A stretch of DNA of 64,000 nt, from positions 1-64,000 of the forward strand of contig WSYE01000015.1 of the NCBI GenBank assembly GCA_009773665.1, read 5' to 3'. The translations under genes were made by a program, and so were the position numbers. Shown here piece by piece: positions 19,046-29,337 of the stretch. Numbering within the stretch: the first letter of the stretch is position 1; each line of letters begins with the position of its first letter. The stretch is from Desulfovibrionaceae bacterium. GTDB lineage: Bacteria; Desulfobacterota; Desulfovibrionia; Desulfovibrionales; Desulfovibrionaceae. The notes beneath the pieces are model-generated. The model was not told the origin of the DNA and made no database searches. It was given only the letters and a program-made list of their open reading frames with translations.

Positions 19046-20482
19046 CTACTGTCCGTCCTCCGGGGCCTCGCCTTCGGGCTCAAACCCGTCCCTGCCGCCG
19101 CTGGGGGCCACCAGGGTGATCCCCTTCACGCGGTTCAGCATGATGCGTCCCGGCCCGACCTCGGGATAGATCTCACCAAGCCGCAACGTGGTGATAACGG
19201 CCTTGCCAACCACTTTTCGCCCTTCTGTTCCGTCGGGTTCCAGGGTGCGCATGCCCCACACGTTGTGGAAGACTATCGGATGCCCCTTGTACTGGCCGAT
19301 ATAGAGCAGAATGTGCCCTGGCATCCAGATGAGCGTGCCAAAGGGGACGCCGTTTCTCAGGATGGCTTGTTCCTTCTCTTCGGGCGCCATGCCCTCCAGG
19401 GACATGAAGGAGCCGGACTTGGCCTGCGCGGCGGAGTTACGGGGCAGCCACAGGCCGAACGGGGCCAGCAGGTCGCGGGTGGCGGCCGAGCAGTCGCGTT
19501 TGCCGTCCAGGCCTCCCCAGCCGTAGGTTTGGCCCATCATCTGGTTGGCGGCGCGGGCCACGTTGCCCGGGGTGGCCGTAAGCGGCATCAGCGCAGCCTG
19601 CCCCTGGGTCAGCCAGACCGGGCTCGTTTCGGCGCGTCCGCCAGCCCCCGCGACCGGAACCATGATCTTCAGACGAACGCCGTCGGAATCCTCCACGGGC
19701 AGAACGGTCCCCACGCCGGCACGCAGGCCCTTGCCGGGGCCGGGCAGCAGGGGGACGTCCTCCGCGACGAAGGCCGCAAACGGGCGCGAGTGGTACTGGG
19801 CTATGAAAGCGTCATCCACGTAGGCCAGCTCGTCGGTGCGCACCCAGCCCGGCGCGATGGCCGTCTCCACCAACGCCCAGGCCCCGTCGCGGCTCACGTG
19901 GTCCACCAGCATGGGGGTGCCCAGCCACAAGGCGGATACCTGGAGGATGTCGAACGGGTAGCCCTGCCCCGGCTTGCCGGGAGTACCGAAACGGTTGTCC
20001 ATGGTTGGGATGGCGCGCAGGTTGGTGTTGGCCACCGCGATGGCCGGACGGCGGGCATTGGCGAAATAGCGCAGGTTGGCGTTCTGAACGATCCGGTCGG
20101 CCCAGGCCTTGGTGCGCGGCTGGCCGGATTCGTCATAGCCGAGGTTCCGTGAATACGCCGACAAGGAACGCATGGCGCTCTTGCGTGCATACGCGCCGTT
20201 CCCGCCGCCGCGCCAGGGCGCGAAGAGGCGTTCCAGATAGACCTCTGTACGCATCTTGGCGGCCTCGGCAGAAAGAAAAGGTTGCTCTGCTTTTGTTTTA
20301 TCGATATAGGCCGCTGCGTCCTGCGGAAGCTCCCGCAGATCATCCAGCGGCTTCTTGGCCTCTCCCCATTTTGCCTTGGGCTGGAAGGCTATATCCGGGG
20401 TTTTGGGGCCACAGGCTCCCAGAACAAAGACCAGGGCCAGAACGGCAAAATATGCGGGGCGCAAGAACTGTGGCGTAAGCAT
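19046..20482 (-). CDS. SH3 / NlpC-P60 family lipoprotein (cell-wall hydrolase)
   Basis: Lipobox VFVLGACGPKTP; YGWGGLDGKRDCSAATRDLLAPFGLWLPRNSAAQA and GHILLYIG catalytic motifs. Confidence 0.85.
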   Translation of the reverse strand: MLTPQFLRPAYFAVLALVFVLGACGPKTPDIAFQPKAKWGEAKKPLDDLRELPQDAAAYIDKTKAEQPFLSAEAAKMRTEVYLERLFAPWRGGGNGAYARKSAMRSLSAYSRNLGYDESGQPRTKAWADRIVQNANLRYFANARRPAIAVANTNLRAIPTMDNRFGTPGKPGQGYPFDILQVSALWLGTPMLVDHVSRDGAWALVETAIAPGWVRTDELAYVDDAFIAQYHSRPFAAFVAEDVPLLPGPGKGLRAGVGTVLPVEDSDGVRLKIMVPVAGAGGRAETSPVWLTQGQAALMPLTATPGNVARAANQMMGQTYGWGGLDGKRDCSAATRDLLAPFGLWLPRNSAAQAKSGSFMSLEGMAPEEKEQAILRNGVPFGTLIWMPGHILLYIGQYKGHPIVFHNVWGMRTLEPDGTEGRKVVGKAVITTLRLGEIYPEVGPGRIMLNRVKGITLVAPSGGRDGFEPEGEAPEDGQ

Positions 20483-20828
20483 GGTGCTCCTCTGCGGAAA
20501 TCGTTCCCGCCTGGGAGTGCCTCCTTGATGGCCCAAGGTCAAGGGTCTGCCAGGAAAAAGACGCATCAGAACCTGCTTTCAAAACCTCCCGGCCCAGACG
20601 CACCCCACCGTCTTTGCTTGCATCCCTAAACTATTATGGTAATATAACCGAACAGTATTGAAGCATGTCCCATGCCAGTTTCCTCCGAAACTGGTCTTTT
20701 CCCACCGTCACCCAGTCGTACCGTCTTTTGAGGCTTACTTCCGCTGCCGGAATTCCGGCTCGGTCTTTTACCGTCATCCACGCCGTCTCAAGCGGCGACT
20801 ACACCTATACCAACAGGATGGTTTCTCC

Positions 20829-22886
20829 ATGAAACTCAATATTCAAAACAAGCTGCTTCTCCCCACAGCGCTCATCGTCATCGTCAGCATCGGGCTTGCC
20901 AGCGTATTCTCCTACCGCAAGGCGGCGGATGAAATCTGGACCGAGCTCCAGAGCGCGTCCCGCAACGTGGCGGACAGCGTCAGCAAAGGCATGACCATGT
21001 TCGTGGAGAACATCCGAGGCGCTGTGGTCATGCAGAGCCACAACACGGCGTTGCAGGAATTTCTGGCCGCCCCTGCCCCGGACGAGGCCCTGAAGACGGC
21101 GGGAGTAAAGGCGCTGAAAGAACTCAACGCCTTCGACGACTCCATCCAGGGCGTGAACCTCTTGAACGCCAAGGGAGACACTGTCCTCAGCAGCGAGGCC
21201 GAGTCCGGCGGGAATCTGGCCGACCGGGAGTATTTCAAGCAGGCCATGGCGGGCAAGGCCAACATCTCCGAGCCGCTGATAAGCCGTGTCACAGGCAAGC
21301 CCGTTTTCATCGTGGCCGCGCCGTTGAAATCCGGGGACAAGGTGCTGGGCGTGATGTACGCCCGCGTCGATCTGGCCAAGTTCACCGCAGACATGATCAC
21401 CCCGGTAAAGATAGGCCAGACCGGTTACGCCTTCATGACGACAAAGGCCGGCCTGGTCTTCAGCCATCCCGACAACGCGCTCATCATGAAGTACAACATC
21501 AGCGAGACAGACTGGGGCAAGAAGATGCTGTCCCAGGACAAGGGGTTGGTGGAGTACGAGTTTAGCGGGGTGCCCAAATCGGCCATCTTCATACGGGAAA
21601 AGACTACCGGATGGACCGTGGCCATCACCGTGAACAGCGAGGACATCGCCAGGGCCTCCGGCGCGGTGCGCAACACCACCCTGCTTTTCGGCGGTATCGG
21701 CATCATCCTGGTGAACTTGGTGCTCTTTCTTATCGTTCGCAGCATCGTCAAAGCCCTCAAAGCCAACGTGGTCTTCGCCGAAGCCGTGGCCGAGGGCGAC
21801 CTGAACCGTAAGCTCGTCACGGACCGCCAGGACGAACTGGGCACGCTTTCCGACTCGTTGCGGGTCATGGTGGACAAGCTCAAGGAGATGATAAAGACCT
21901 CCGAGGCCAAAACCCGCGAGGCTGAGCATCAGACCGAACTGGCCCACAAGGCAACGCTGGAGGCCGAGGAGGCCAAGCAGCAGGCCGAGCGCGCCAAGAC
22001 TGAAGGCATGCTCGCTGCGGCGGCCAGCCTGGAAGGCGTGGTGGCCATCGTGTCCACCGCCTCGGAGGAGTTGACCGCCCAGGTGAACGAAGCCAGCAGG
22101 GGCTCACAGGAGCAGGCGGCGCGCACCGACGAAGCCGCCACCGCCATGGAGGAGATGAACGCCACTGTCCTCGAGGTGGCCAGAAACTCCTCGCAGGCAG
22201 CAGACACCGCCATGGAAGCCAAGAACAAGGCCGAGGAAGGGGCTGGCGTGGTCGGCAAGGTGGTCGAGGGAATCGGACACGTGATGAACCAGGCCCTCTC
22301 CCTGAAGGCCGACATGGACAGCCTTGGCCAGCAGGCCCAGGGCATTAGTCAGGTCATGACCGTCATCAACGACATCGCGGACCAGACCAACCTGCTGGCC
22401 CTGAACGCAGCCATCGAGGCCGCCCGCGCGGGCGACGCCGGGCGCGGCTTCGCCGTGGTGGCCGACGAGGTGCGCAAACTGGCGGAGAAGACCATGCAGG
22501 CCACCCGCGAGGTGGGCGCGGCCATCGAGGGCATCCAGACCGGCGCGAAGCTCAACATCCAGAACGTGGAGACCTCGGCCCGCCTTATCGAGGAAGCCAC
22601 CCGCATGGCCAACCAGTCCGGCGAGGCGCTTAGCCACATCGTTGATCTGGTGGAACGCGTAGCCGACCAGGTTCGCTCCATCGCCACCGCCGCCGAGGAG
22701 CAGTCTGCGGCCAGCGAGGAGATCAACCGCTCCATCGACGACGTGAACCGCATCTCCACCATCACCTCCGAGGCCATGCGTCAATCTGCCGCAGCCGTTG
22801 AGGAGATGGCCGGACAGGCACAGATTCTGGGCAATCTCATCGAGGAGCTGAAATCGGGAGACGGCGGGCCGAAGGCGCTTCGCTAG
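20829..22886 (+). CDS. Methyl-accepting chemotaxis protein with extracytoplasmic Cache-like domain
   Basis: [37 protein letters not shown]...[13 protein letters not shown]...HAMP...[47 protein letters not shown]. Confidence 0.92.
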   Translation: MKLNIQNKLLLPTALIVIVSIGLASVFSYRKAADEIWTELQSASRNVADSVSKGMTMFVENIRGAVVMQSHNTALQEFLAAPAPDEALKTAGVKALKELNAFDDSIQGVNLLNAKGDTVLSSEAESGGNLADREYFKQAMAGKANISEPLISRVTGKPVFIVAAPLKSGDKVLGVMYARVDLAKFTADMITPVKIGQTGYAFMTTKAGLVFSHPDNALIMKYNISETDWGKKMLSQDKGLVEYEFSGVPKSAIFIREKTTGWTVAITVNSEDIARASGAVRNTTLLFGGIGIILVNLVLFLIVRSIVKALKANVVFAEAVAEGDLNRKLVTDRQDELGTLSDSLRVMVDKLKEMIKTSEAKTREAEHQTELAHKATLEAEEAKQQAERAKTEGMLAAAASLEGVVAIVSTASEELTAQVNEASRGSQEQAARTDEAATAMEEMNATVLEVARNSSQAADTAMEAKNKAEEGAGVVGKVVEGIGHVMNQALSLKADMDSLGQQAQGISQVMTVINDIADQTNLLALNAAIEAARAGDAGRGFAVVADEVRKLAEKTMQATREVGAAIEGIQTGAKLNIQNVETSARLIEEATRMANQSGEALSHIVDLVERVADQVRSIATAAEEQSAASEEINRSIDDVNRISTITSEAMRQSAAAVEEMAGQAQILGNLIEELKSGDGGPKALR

Positions 22887-22993
22887 TGTCTCGTTCGTGA
22901 AAAACATGAACATGTTTTTCACGAACAAAATGAATGGTCCTCTTGGTTTAGATTCACGTAGTGTATGAACGTATTTTGAGAACGCCACAAAAG
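22883..22993 (+). repeat. 111-bp CTAGTGT palindromic element, copy 2
   Basis: CTAGTGTCTCGTTCGTGAAAAACATGAACATGTTTTTCACGAACAAAATGAATGGTCCTCTTGGTTTAGATTCACGTAGTGTATGAACGTATTTTGAGAACGCCAC; overlaps TAG stop of the MCP. Confidence 0.9.
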
Positions 22994-23087
22994 ACTCACC
23001 TGATGCGGTCTTGAAACAACACGGCCCGCGCTCACCCCGGCATTTCATCCGGGGCGGGCGCGGGCCGCTTTCATATCGTTCCCGAAC

Positions 23088-25437
23088 TCAGGACGTGGAG
23101 GACGTCACGGCCCGCAGGCGGCCAGCAAGGGTGCTCAGTTCCGCCAGAGAGTTGGCGGATTCGTCCATGCCCCTGGCAGTATTGAGTGACACCTCGTTGA
23201 CGTCGTTCAGGGCCTTGCTGATGTGTTCGCTCACGGCGGACTGCTCCTCGGCGGCGGCGGCGATGGTCTGCACCTGCCCGGCGGTGTTCTCCACCAGCCC
23301 GACGATCCTGTGCAGCGTCTCCCCAGAGCGGCTCGAGAGTTCCGTCGCCTCGTCCACGGTTCGCGCGGCCTGCTCGGTGACGCCCTGGTTCTTGCGGGTC
23401 TCGTCCTGAATGGCGGTGATCACCTGGGTGACTTCGCCGGTGGCCTGCATGGTCTTCTCCGCCAGTTTGCGCACTTCGTCGGCCACCACGGCAAAGCCGC
23501 GTCCGGCGTCGCCCGCACGTGCCGCCTCGATGGCCGCGTTCAGGGCCAGCAGGTTGGTCTGGTCCGCGATGTCGGAGATCACGGTCAGGATGCGCCCGAT
23601 GTCCTGGGCGCGCTGTCCAAGGCCCGCCATGTTGGTGCGCAGCTGTTCGGTCTGACTTCTGACGTTATGGATGACCTCCGTGGCCTTGCGCACCATGGCC
23701 TCGCCCTCACGGGCGGTGTCCCTGGCCTCCTGGGCCTGTGTTGCGGCGGCCTGGGCGCTCCGGGCCACGTCGTGGGCGGCCGAGGTCATCTGGGACATGG
23801 AGGTCATGGTCTCTTCCACGCGGCGCTGCTCCCGAGACGGCGGTGATCTCCTGATTCACGGCGCGGAGCTTGGCCAGGTGGTCCTCCAGAGCGTCCTCGC
23901 GGTCCACTACGGCTGTGATGTCCTGGGCGAGCTCCAGATAGCCCAGCAGGTGCCCCTCGGCGTCGGTGATGGACTGCACATAGGGTTTTATCACCACCCG
24001 CTTGCCGTTTTTGCTGCACTGGATGCGGGTGTTCTCCGCCACTGCGACGCCCCTCTTGCCCATCTCAATGGGGCAGTTGCCGGTGCGGCAGACTCCGGTA
24101 TTGAAGATGTCGCTGCACGAAACGCCCATAAGCTCATTCTGCGGACGTCCGGCGAACGTGGCGGTGGCCTTGTTGGCCATCTTGACGCGCATGTCCTCGC
24201 CCACCACGAACAGCGGGTCAGGCACAGAATCCAGCACGGCCTGGTTGAGGGCGATCAGGCGCGACAGCTTGACCATGAGCTGGTTGAACCAGCTGGCCAG
24301 GCTCGCCATTTCGTCCTTGGAATCCTCGGAGAGCTTGGCGGTAAGGTCGGCCTTGTCCTCAGTGATGTCCTGGATTTTGCGCACCACCACATCCAGCGGA
24401 CGCCCGACAAAGCGCGTGAAGGCGATGCTGGCGATGATCGTGGGAACGATCAGGAGGGCCAGCAGCAGCCCGGCAAGGGTGTACTTGGCCCGGTCGATCA
24501 GGCCGCTCTCCGCCGAGGTGTCGATGGCCGCCACCATGACGCCGGTCTGCGCGCCCTTGTAGTCCTTAATGGGGAATGCGCCCAGGGCCACGTCGCCGTG
24601 ACGGGCCATGACCAGGCCCTTCTGGCCCTCAGCCAGAAACTTGCCGGTCACCAGACTCAGGGCATCCTTCTCCTTGAGGCCGGAAACCAGCACGAATTTG
24701 TTGTCCAGCACGGGGTTCTTGGCCGGGTCGCGCAGCGAGCCCGTGATGTTCAGGAACTCTGAGTTCATGTACAACAGAAGCTTGGTGCCGCTGCCGGACG
24801 CTCCTTGCAGGATGGGGTCGAAGTCAGTGAGTATTTCTACGGAACCGAGTTGTTTGCCTGCCGCATTCTTCACCGGAGCCACGCCTCGGATGGCGAACCC
24901 GCCCTCACCCAGTTCGATGCCCATCACCGCTTTGCCGGAGCGGTTCACGTCCAGGACCGTCGGGCGGAATTTGGAGATGTCGTCGGAGATATCCAGCTTC
25001 TGGCCGTCGCGCGTTACCTGCTTGTCGCGCCACAGACGCACCAGGCTGCGCGCGTTGGGAAGGTGATAGTGCAGCTGGACCTTGCGCCCGCCCATGTTGT
25101 CCGAGAAACCCTTAAGCGCCCCTGCCAACTCAGTGCGGATGCGTTCCCTGGCGCGCTGCGCGGCAGGGTCCTTCTCGTCGGCAATGTTGCCGGTGAGAGC
25201 TTCCTCGAAGGCGTCGGTCACGCCTGGAATCTGAGAGAAGAGAACGGCCTGCTCCAGGGCCAGGCGGGAGACGTTAGCGATGGAGCTCTCCACCTCCCCG
25301 GCCTTGCCGCTGACGATCTGGGAGACGAATTTCTCCTCCACTTCTTCCAGGGAGCTTCTGAGCATCCAGAGGCACGCGCCGCCCAGCACCACGATGGTCG
25401 CGACAAAGGGCATGAACATCTTATTGCGTATTCCCAT
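23088..25437 (-). pseudogene. Methyl-accepting chemotaxis protein with PAS domain, apparently frameshifted near 23830
   Basis: N-terminal part in ORF 23707-25512 (MGIRNKMFMPFVATIVVLGGACLWML...HLAKLRAVNQEITAV) and C-terminal MCP part in ORF 23088-23819 (MEETMTSMSQMTSAAHDVARS...) lie in different frames. Confidence 0.85.
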
Positions 25438-26078
25438 CACTTCCCTCACGATAAATAGACAGAACAAATGACAAACATTACCATATCGCGACCGTAACGA
25501 CATTGGAACCATTCAGCCAACCACGAGAAACAGGAAGAACCAGTCTCTCCGCTCCCCACATCCGGCTTCGTGTCCCCCTAATCGTTTTAAATCGCAGGCG
25601 ATAAGCTGATTTATGGCGAGCAGGCCGACTACCGGCCTGACAACGACATAGCTTATGATCTCTATCAATATTTGCGTGCCGACGCATCCAGCGGGAAACA
25701 TTTCACAAGAAAAATTTCACATGACATTCTGGACACTTCAACGAAACACCTTAACAAATATCCGCATTGGTCTAGGCCAGCCAGCTACGGGAATGTCGAT
25801 ATGGTGACGTTCTGCCCATTCTGAAGAGGAAGACAGGGCGACATTCATGGCGGGATGCGCTTGCGCGTCAGTACGGTGGAGGAAGCGGGACGTTCCGCAA
25901 CGGTGATCGCATCGTGCGCGGGCATTGCACGGAATGCGGGCGACGCACCACACCGACCCAACGCAGGAGCGCGGCTTCATCCGGTAGTGCGGGCACCATT
26001 TGCGCACTCATGGCGATGCGCTGTGAATGGAAAGGGGCGGCTGCATTCAAATGCAGCCGCCCTCCTTCAGCCTGACGA

Positions 26079-26486
26079 TCAGGAGAAGTCGTCAAAAACC
26101 GAGTCGTCCGCCGGGTCGTGGACTCCCTGATAGTATTCCACCACGATCAATTCCTCCAGGGCCTCGAAACGGTGCCCCAGGCCCGGCAGAATAGTCACCT
26201 TGTCCCCGGTCCCCACCTCGGTGCGCCCGCGCGCGCCCAGTGCAGGATCCATCCAGAGGAGCACTCCGCGCCCGCGCAACACATAGAAATGCTCGGTCTT
26301 GGAGCGGTGGATGTGCCCGCCCCGGAAATACCCAGGCCCGGGCAGCAGGGTGAAGCAAGCCAGATGGTTGAATTCCGGTCCGTCCTCGATCAGGGCCAGC
26401 TCGCCGCGCTCCTGAAGGATGCGCCGGGTGGGCAGGCGCTGGTCGGTCACCGGAGCCTGAACCACGAGAAGCTTGTCGGTCAGCAC
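26079..26486 (-). CDS. Cupin-domain protein
   Basis: GTG start with GAGGAGG RBS; GPGYFRGGHIHRSKTEHFYVLRGRGVLLWMD...GDKVTILPGLGHRFEALEELIVVEYY. Confidence 0.82.
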   Translation of the reverse strand: MLTDKLLVVQAPVTDQRLPTRRILQERGELALIEDGPEFNHLACFTLLPGPGYFRGGHIHRSKTEHFYVLRGRGVLLWMDPALGARGRTEVGTGDKVTILPGLGHRFEALEELIVVEYYQGVHDPADDSVFDDFS

Positions 26487-26663
26487 TGTATACCTCCTCT
26501 GCATCGCGGATTGCCGCAACCAACTGATGCGAATCGCGCGACATTCCATTATTCTCCATCGGGATTGCGCGCAGTCGCGCACGAAAGCCCGCATTTTCTC
26601 TTTGATGCCTAGCCGATTTGTGGCATCCAGGAAATGAAGTATTCTTAGCGGGCGGAACCACCC

Positions 26664-28061
26664 ATGATCTTTTCTGATTTTCTCCCTGGCAAGCGCGTGA
26701 TGATGGCCGTGTGTGCGGCGCTGACACTCTCCGGCCTGCTGGTATTCGCAAGTCTCCCCGGTGATGCCGCCTTCCCCCTGGCCGCCCTGCTGCACGCGGC
26801 TGCATTCGCCTGCGCCTGCGTGGCCGCACTGGTCATGGGATCTGCCGAGCGCGCCAAGGAGCGCGACGCCCGCATCGAGACCGAGCAGCGCCTGAACGCC
26901 CTGATCCAGGCCATCCCCAACCAGGTCTGCTTCCAGGACGCAGCAGGGGGATGGCTGGTGGTGAACCAGGCCATGCAGGAGGCCACCGGCCTGGACACAG
27001 CCGCCCTGAAGGGGAAAACCGTCACCGAGATCAAGGCCCTCTCCCCGAACGCCGGGTTCATCAACTCCACGGTGCTGGAAACCGACGCTCTGGCCTGGAA
27101 GGAAGGCGAGGTCCGCTACTGCGTGGCCTTCCGCCATCAAGACGGCAGCGAGTCCACTCTGGAAGTGCTCAAGAAGACCCTGGTGCGCGGCGGCAGGACC
27201 GCCGGACTTATGGTGCTGCGCCAGGACATCACTTCGTCCAGACAGGCCATGGAGGAACTGAGGAGCGTCCGCAACAGCCTGGAAACCAGCGTTGCCCAGG
27301 GCATCGAGGAAAACCGCCGCAAGGACATCCTGCTCATGCAGCAGTCCAGGCTGGCGGCCATGGGGGAGATGATCGGAAACATCGCCCACCAGTGGCGCCA
27401 ACCTCTGAACGCGCTGGGGCTTCTGATGGCCAACCTGACCTTCGACGCCAAGACCGGCACCGCCGACACAGCTGAATTCGACATCTACGCCGCGCAGGGG
27501 CGCGACATCCTGACGGCCATGTCACGCACCATCGACGACTTCAGGAACTTCTTCAAACCCGACAAGGAGAAGAACATTTTCCAGGTCTGCGACCCCGTCA
27601 AGGAAGCCTTGAGCCTCATGGAGGCGAGCCTGGTCCAGGCGGGCATCAGCGTGGAGCGCGACCTCGGCCTGCCTGCGACCATCCTGGGCTACCGGGGCGA
27701 ATTCTCCCAGGTGATCCTGAACCTCCTGGCCAACGCCCGCGACGCAATCCTGAATTCGGGCAACCGCCTCGGCTTCATCCGGGTGTCGGTGGCCGAGCGC
27801 GACGGGTTCGCCGAGATCAGCATCGCCGACAACGGTGGGGGCGTACCGGAGCAGAACATGACGCGCATCTTCGAGCCGTATTTCACCACGAAACCCCAGG
27901 ACAAAGGTACCGGACTGGGGCTATACATGTCCAAGCGCATCATAGAAGACCATATGCAGGGACGCCTCGGCGTCTTCAATTCCGACTCCGGGACCGGCCC
28001 CGGAACAATCGGGACGGTGTTCACCGTAAGCGTTCCCCTGGCGCCCGCCGAAGCAGTATAA
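26664..28061 (+). CDS. PAS sensor histidine kinase
   Basis: PAS-like AIPNQVCFQDAAGGWLVVNQAM; MGEMIGNIAHQWRQPLNALGLL; NLLANARDAI; IFEPYFTTKPQDKGTGLGLYMSKRI. Confidence 0.92.
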   Translation: MIFSDFLPGKRVMMAVCAALTLSGLLVFASLPGDAAFPLAALLHAAAFACACVAALVMGSAERAKERDARIETEQRLNALIQAIPNQVCFQDAAGGWLVVNQAMQEATGLDTAALKGKTVTEIKALSPNAGFINSTVLETDALAWKEGEVRYCVAFRHQDGSESTLEVLKKTLVRGGRTAGLMVLRQDITSSRQAMEELRSVRNSLETSVAQGIEENRRKDILLMQQSRLAAMGEMIGNIAHQWRQPLNALGLLMANLTFDAKTGTADTAEFDIYAAQGRDILTAMSRTIDDFRNFFKPDKEKNIFQVCDPVKEALSLMEASLVQAGISVERDLGLPATILGYRGEFSQVILNLLANARDAILNSGNRLGFIRVSVAERDGFAEISIADNGGGVPEQNMTRIFEPYFTTKPQDKGTGLGLYMSKRIIEDHMQGRLGVFNSDSGTGPGTIGTVFTVSVPLAPAEAV

Positions 28062-28075
28062 AAGGACGACAGCCC

Positions 28076-28624
28076 ATGCCGTTGAGAAATGTCCCGCTCT
28101 CCCCGACCGAAACCCTCTCACGAATCAGCCTGCTCCTGGTGGAGGACGACGCCTTCACCCGCGAACAGCTGACCAGGCTGCTCGCGCGCACGGTGGACGT
28201 GGTCCATCCGGCGGCGGACGGCTCCGAGGCGCTGCGCCTCTTCCGGGACCTCCAGCCGGACATGGTGCTGACAGACATCAACATGCCAGTCATGGACGGC
28301 CTCTCCATGGCAGCCATCATCAAAGCCGAATCGCCCGACACCCCGATAATCGCCGTGACCGCCCATAACGAGGAGCACTTCCTGCAAAAGGCCATCGAGG
28401 TGGGCATTGACGGCTACGTGTCCAAACCCATCGACCCCGATGCACTGATTCCGATCCTCTTCAAGAATGCCAGCTTCGTGCTGCAACGCAACCAGGAAGA
28501 GGCCAGGAACCAGCTGGTGTCCTACCTGCTGGACATCAATCCGCACCTCATCATCTCCTCGGAGCACGGACGCGTGGGCAGGACAGTCTGGAGACTCTGT
28601 TCGCCGGAACGCGTGGTGCGATGA
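28076..28624 (+). CDS. Response regulator receiver protein (possibly 5' half of a split RR-GGDEF gene)
   Basis: ISLLLVEDDAFTREQLTRLL...DMVLTDINMPVMDGLSM...TAHNEE...VSKPIDPD; C-terminal VGRTVWRLCSPERVVR looks out of frame. Confidence 0.85.
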   Translation: MPLRNVPLSPTETLSRISLLLVEDDAFTREQLTRLLARTVDVVHPAADGSEALRLFRDLQPDMVLTDINMPVMDGLSMAAIIKAESPDTPIIAVTAHNEEHFLQKAIEVGIDGYVSKPIDPDALIPILFKNASFVLQRNQEEARNQLVSYLLDINPHLIISSEHGRVGRTVWRLCSPERVVR

Positions 28625-29337
28625 ACGAAATCCACGTGGCCGGAGTGCGCTACCATCTGGCGGACTTCAGCTGGATTTCGGCACTCACGAAGCTCTCGGA
28701 CCATCAGCACACCGCCTGCTTCTCCGCCTCTGGCGAGGAGTGCGTGGCCGAGAACACCTTCTGGGTGACGGCCCGGCGCTTCGGCGAACTGGACCGCGAC
28801 ATCGTCACCTTAACGGACATCACCCCCCTGGAGCGCGAACGGGTCCAACTCCTGTACCGGGCCACCACGGACAGCCTGACCGGCGTGTCCAACCGCTTCA
28901 AGCTGGCCGAATACATAAGCGCTGAGCACACACGCTTCCGCCGCTACAAGATGCCCATGAGCCTCATCATGTTCGACATCGACCACTTCAAGAATATAAA
29001 CGACACCCACGGCCACACCGTGGGAGATCTGGTGCTGGCGGAACTTGCCGCGCTGGTCCAGCACGCCATCAGGGACACAGACACCCTGGGCCGCTGGGGC
29101 GGCGAGGAGTTCATGATCCTCACGCCTGTGACCACCCTGGTCGATGCGCTGGAATTCGCGGAGCGCCTGCGCGAGGACATAGAATCGACATCCTTCCCAG
29201 TGGCCGGGCAACTGACGTGCAGCTTCGGCGTGGCCGAGGCCGCCGACGGGGAATCGCTGGAATCACTCTTCAACAGGGTGGACAAAGCGCTATACAAGGC
29301 CAAAAACAATGGCCGCAACCGGGTGGAGACCGCCTGA
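28621..29337 (+). CDS. GGDEF-domain diguanylate cyclase (possibly 3' half of a split RR-GGDEF gene)
   Basis: ATTDSLTGVSNRFKLAEYI...MFDIDHFKNINDTHGHTVGD...GRWGGEEFMIL; overlaps upstream stop by ATGA. Confidence 0.9.
   Translation: MNEIHVAGVRYHLADFSWISALTKLSDHQHTACFSASGEECVAENTFWVTARRFGELDRDIVTLTDITPLERERVQLLYRATTDSLTGVSNRFKLAEYISAEHTRFRRYKMPMSLIMFDIDHFKNINDTHGHTVGDLVLAELAALVQHAIRDTDTLGRWGGEEFMILTPVTTLVDALEFAERLREDIESTSFPVAGQLTCSFGVAEAADGESLESLFNRVDKALYKAKNNGRNRVETA

Noticed and set aside
20829-25437. Prophage or integrated plasmid
   Set aside because: No integrase, capsid, terminase, tail or replication genes recognised anywhere in the window.
25738-26007. 89-aa minus-strand ORF between the MCP and cupin genes
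   Set aside because: No start-site support and no family resemblance; mixed composition looks non-coding.
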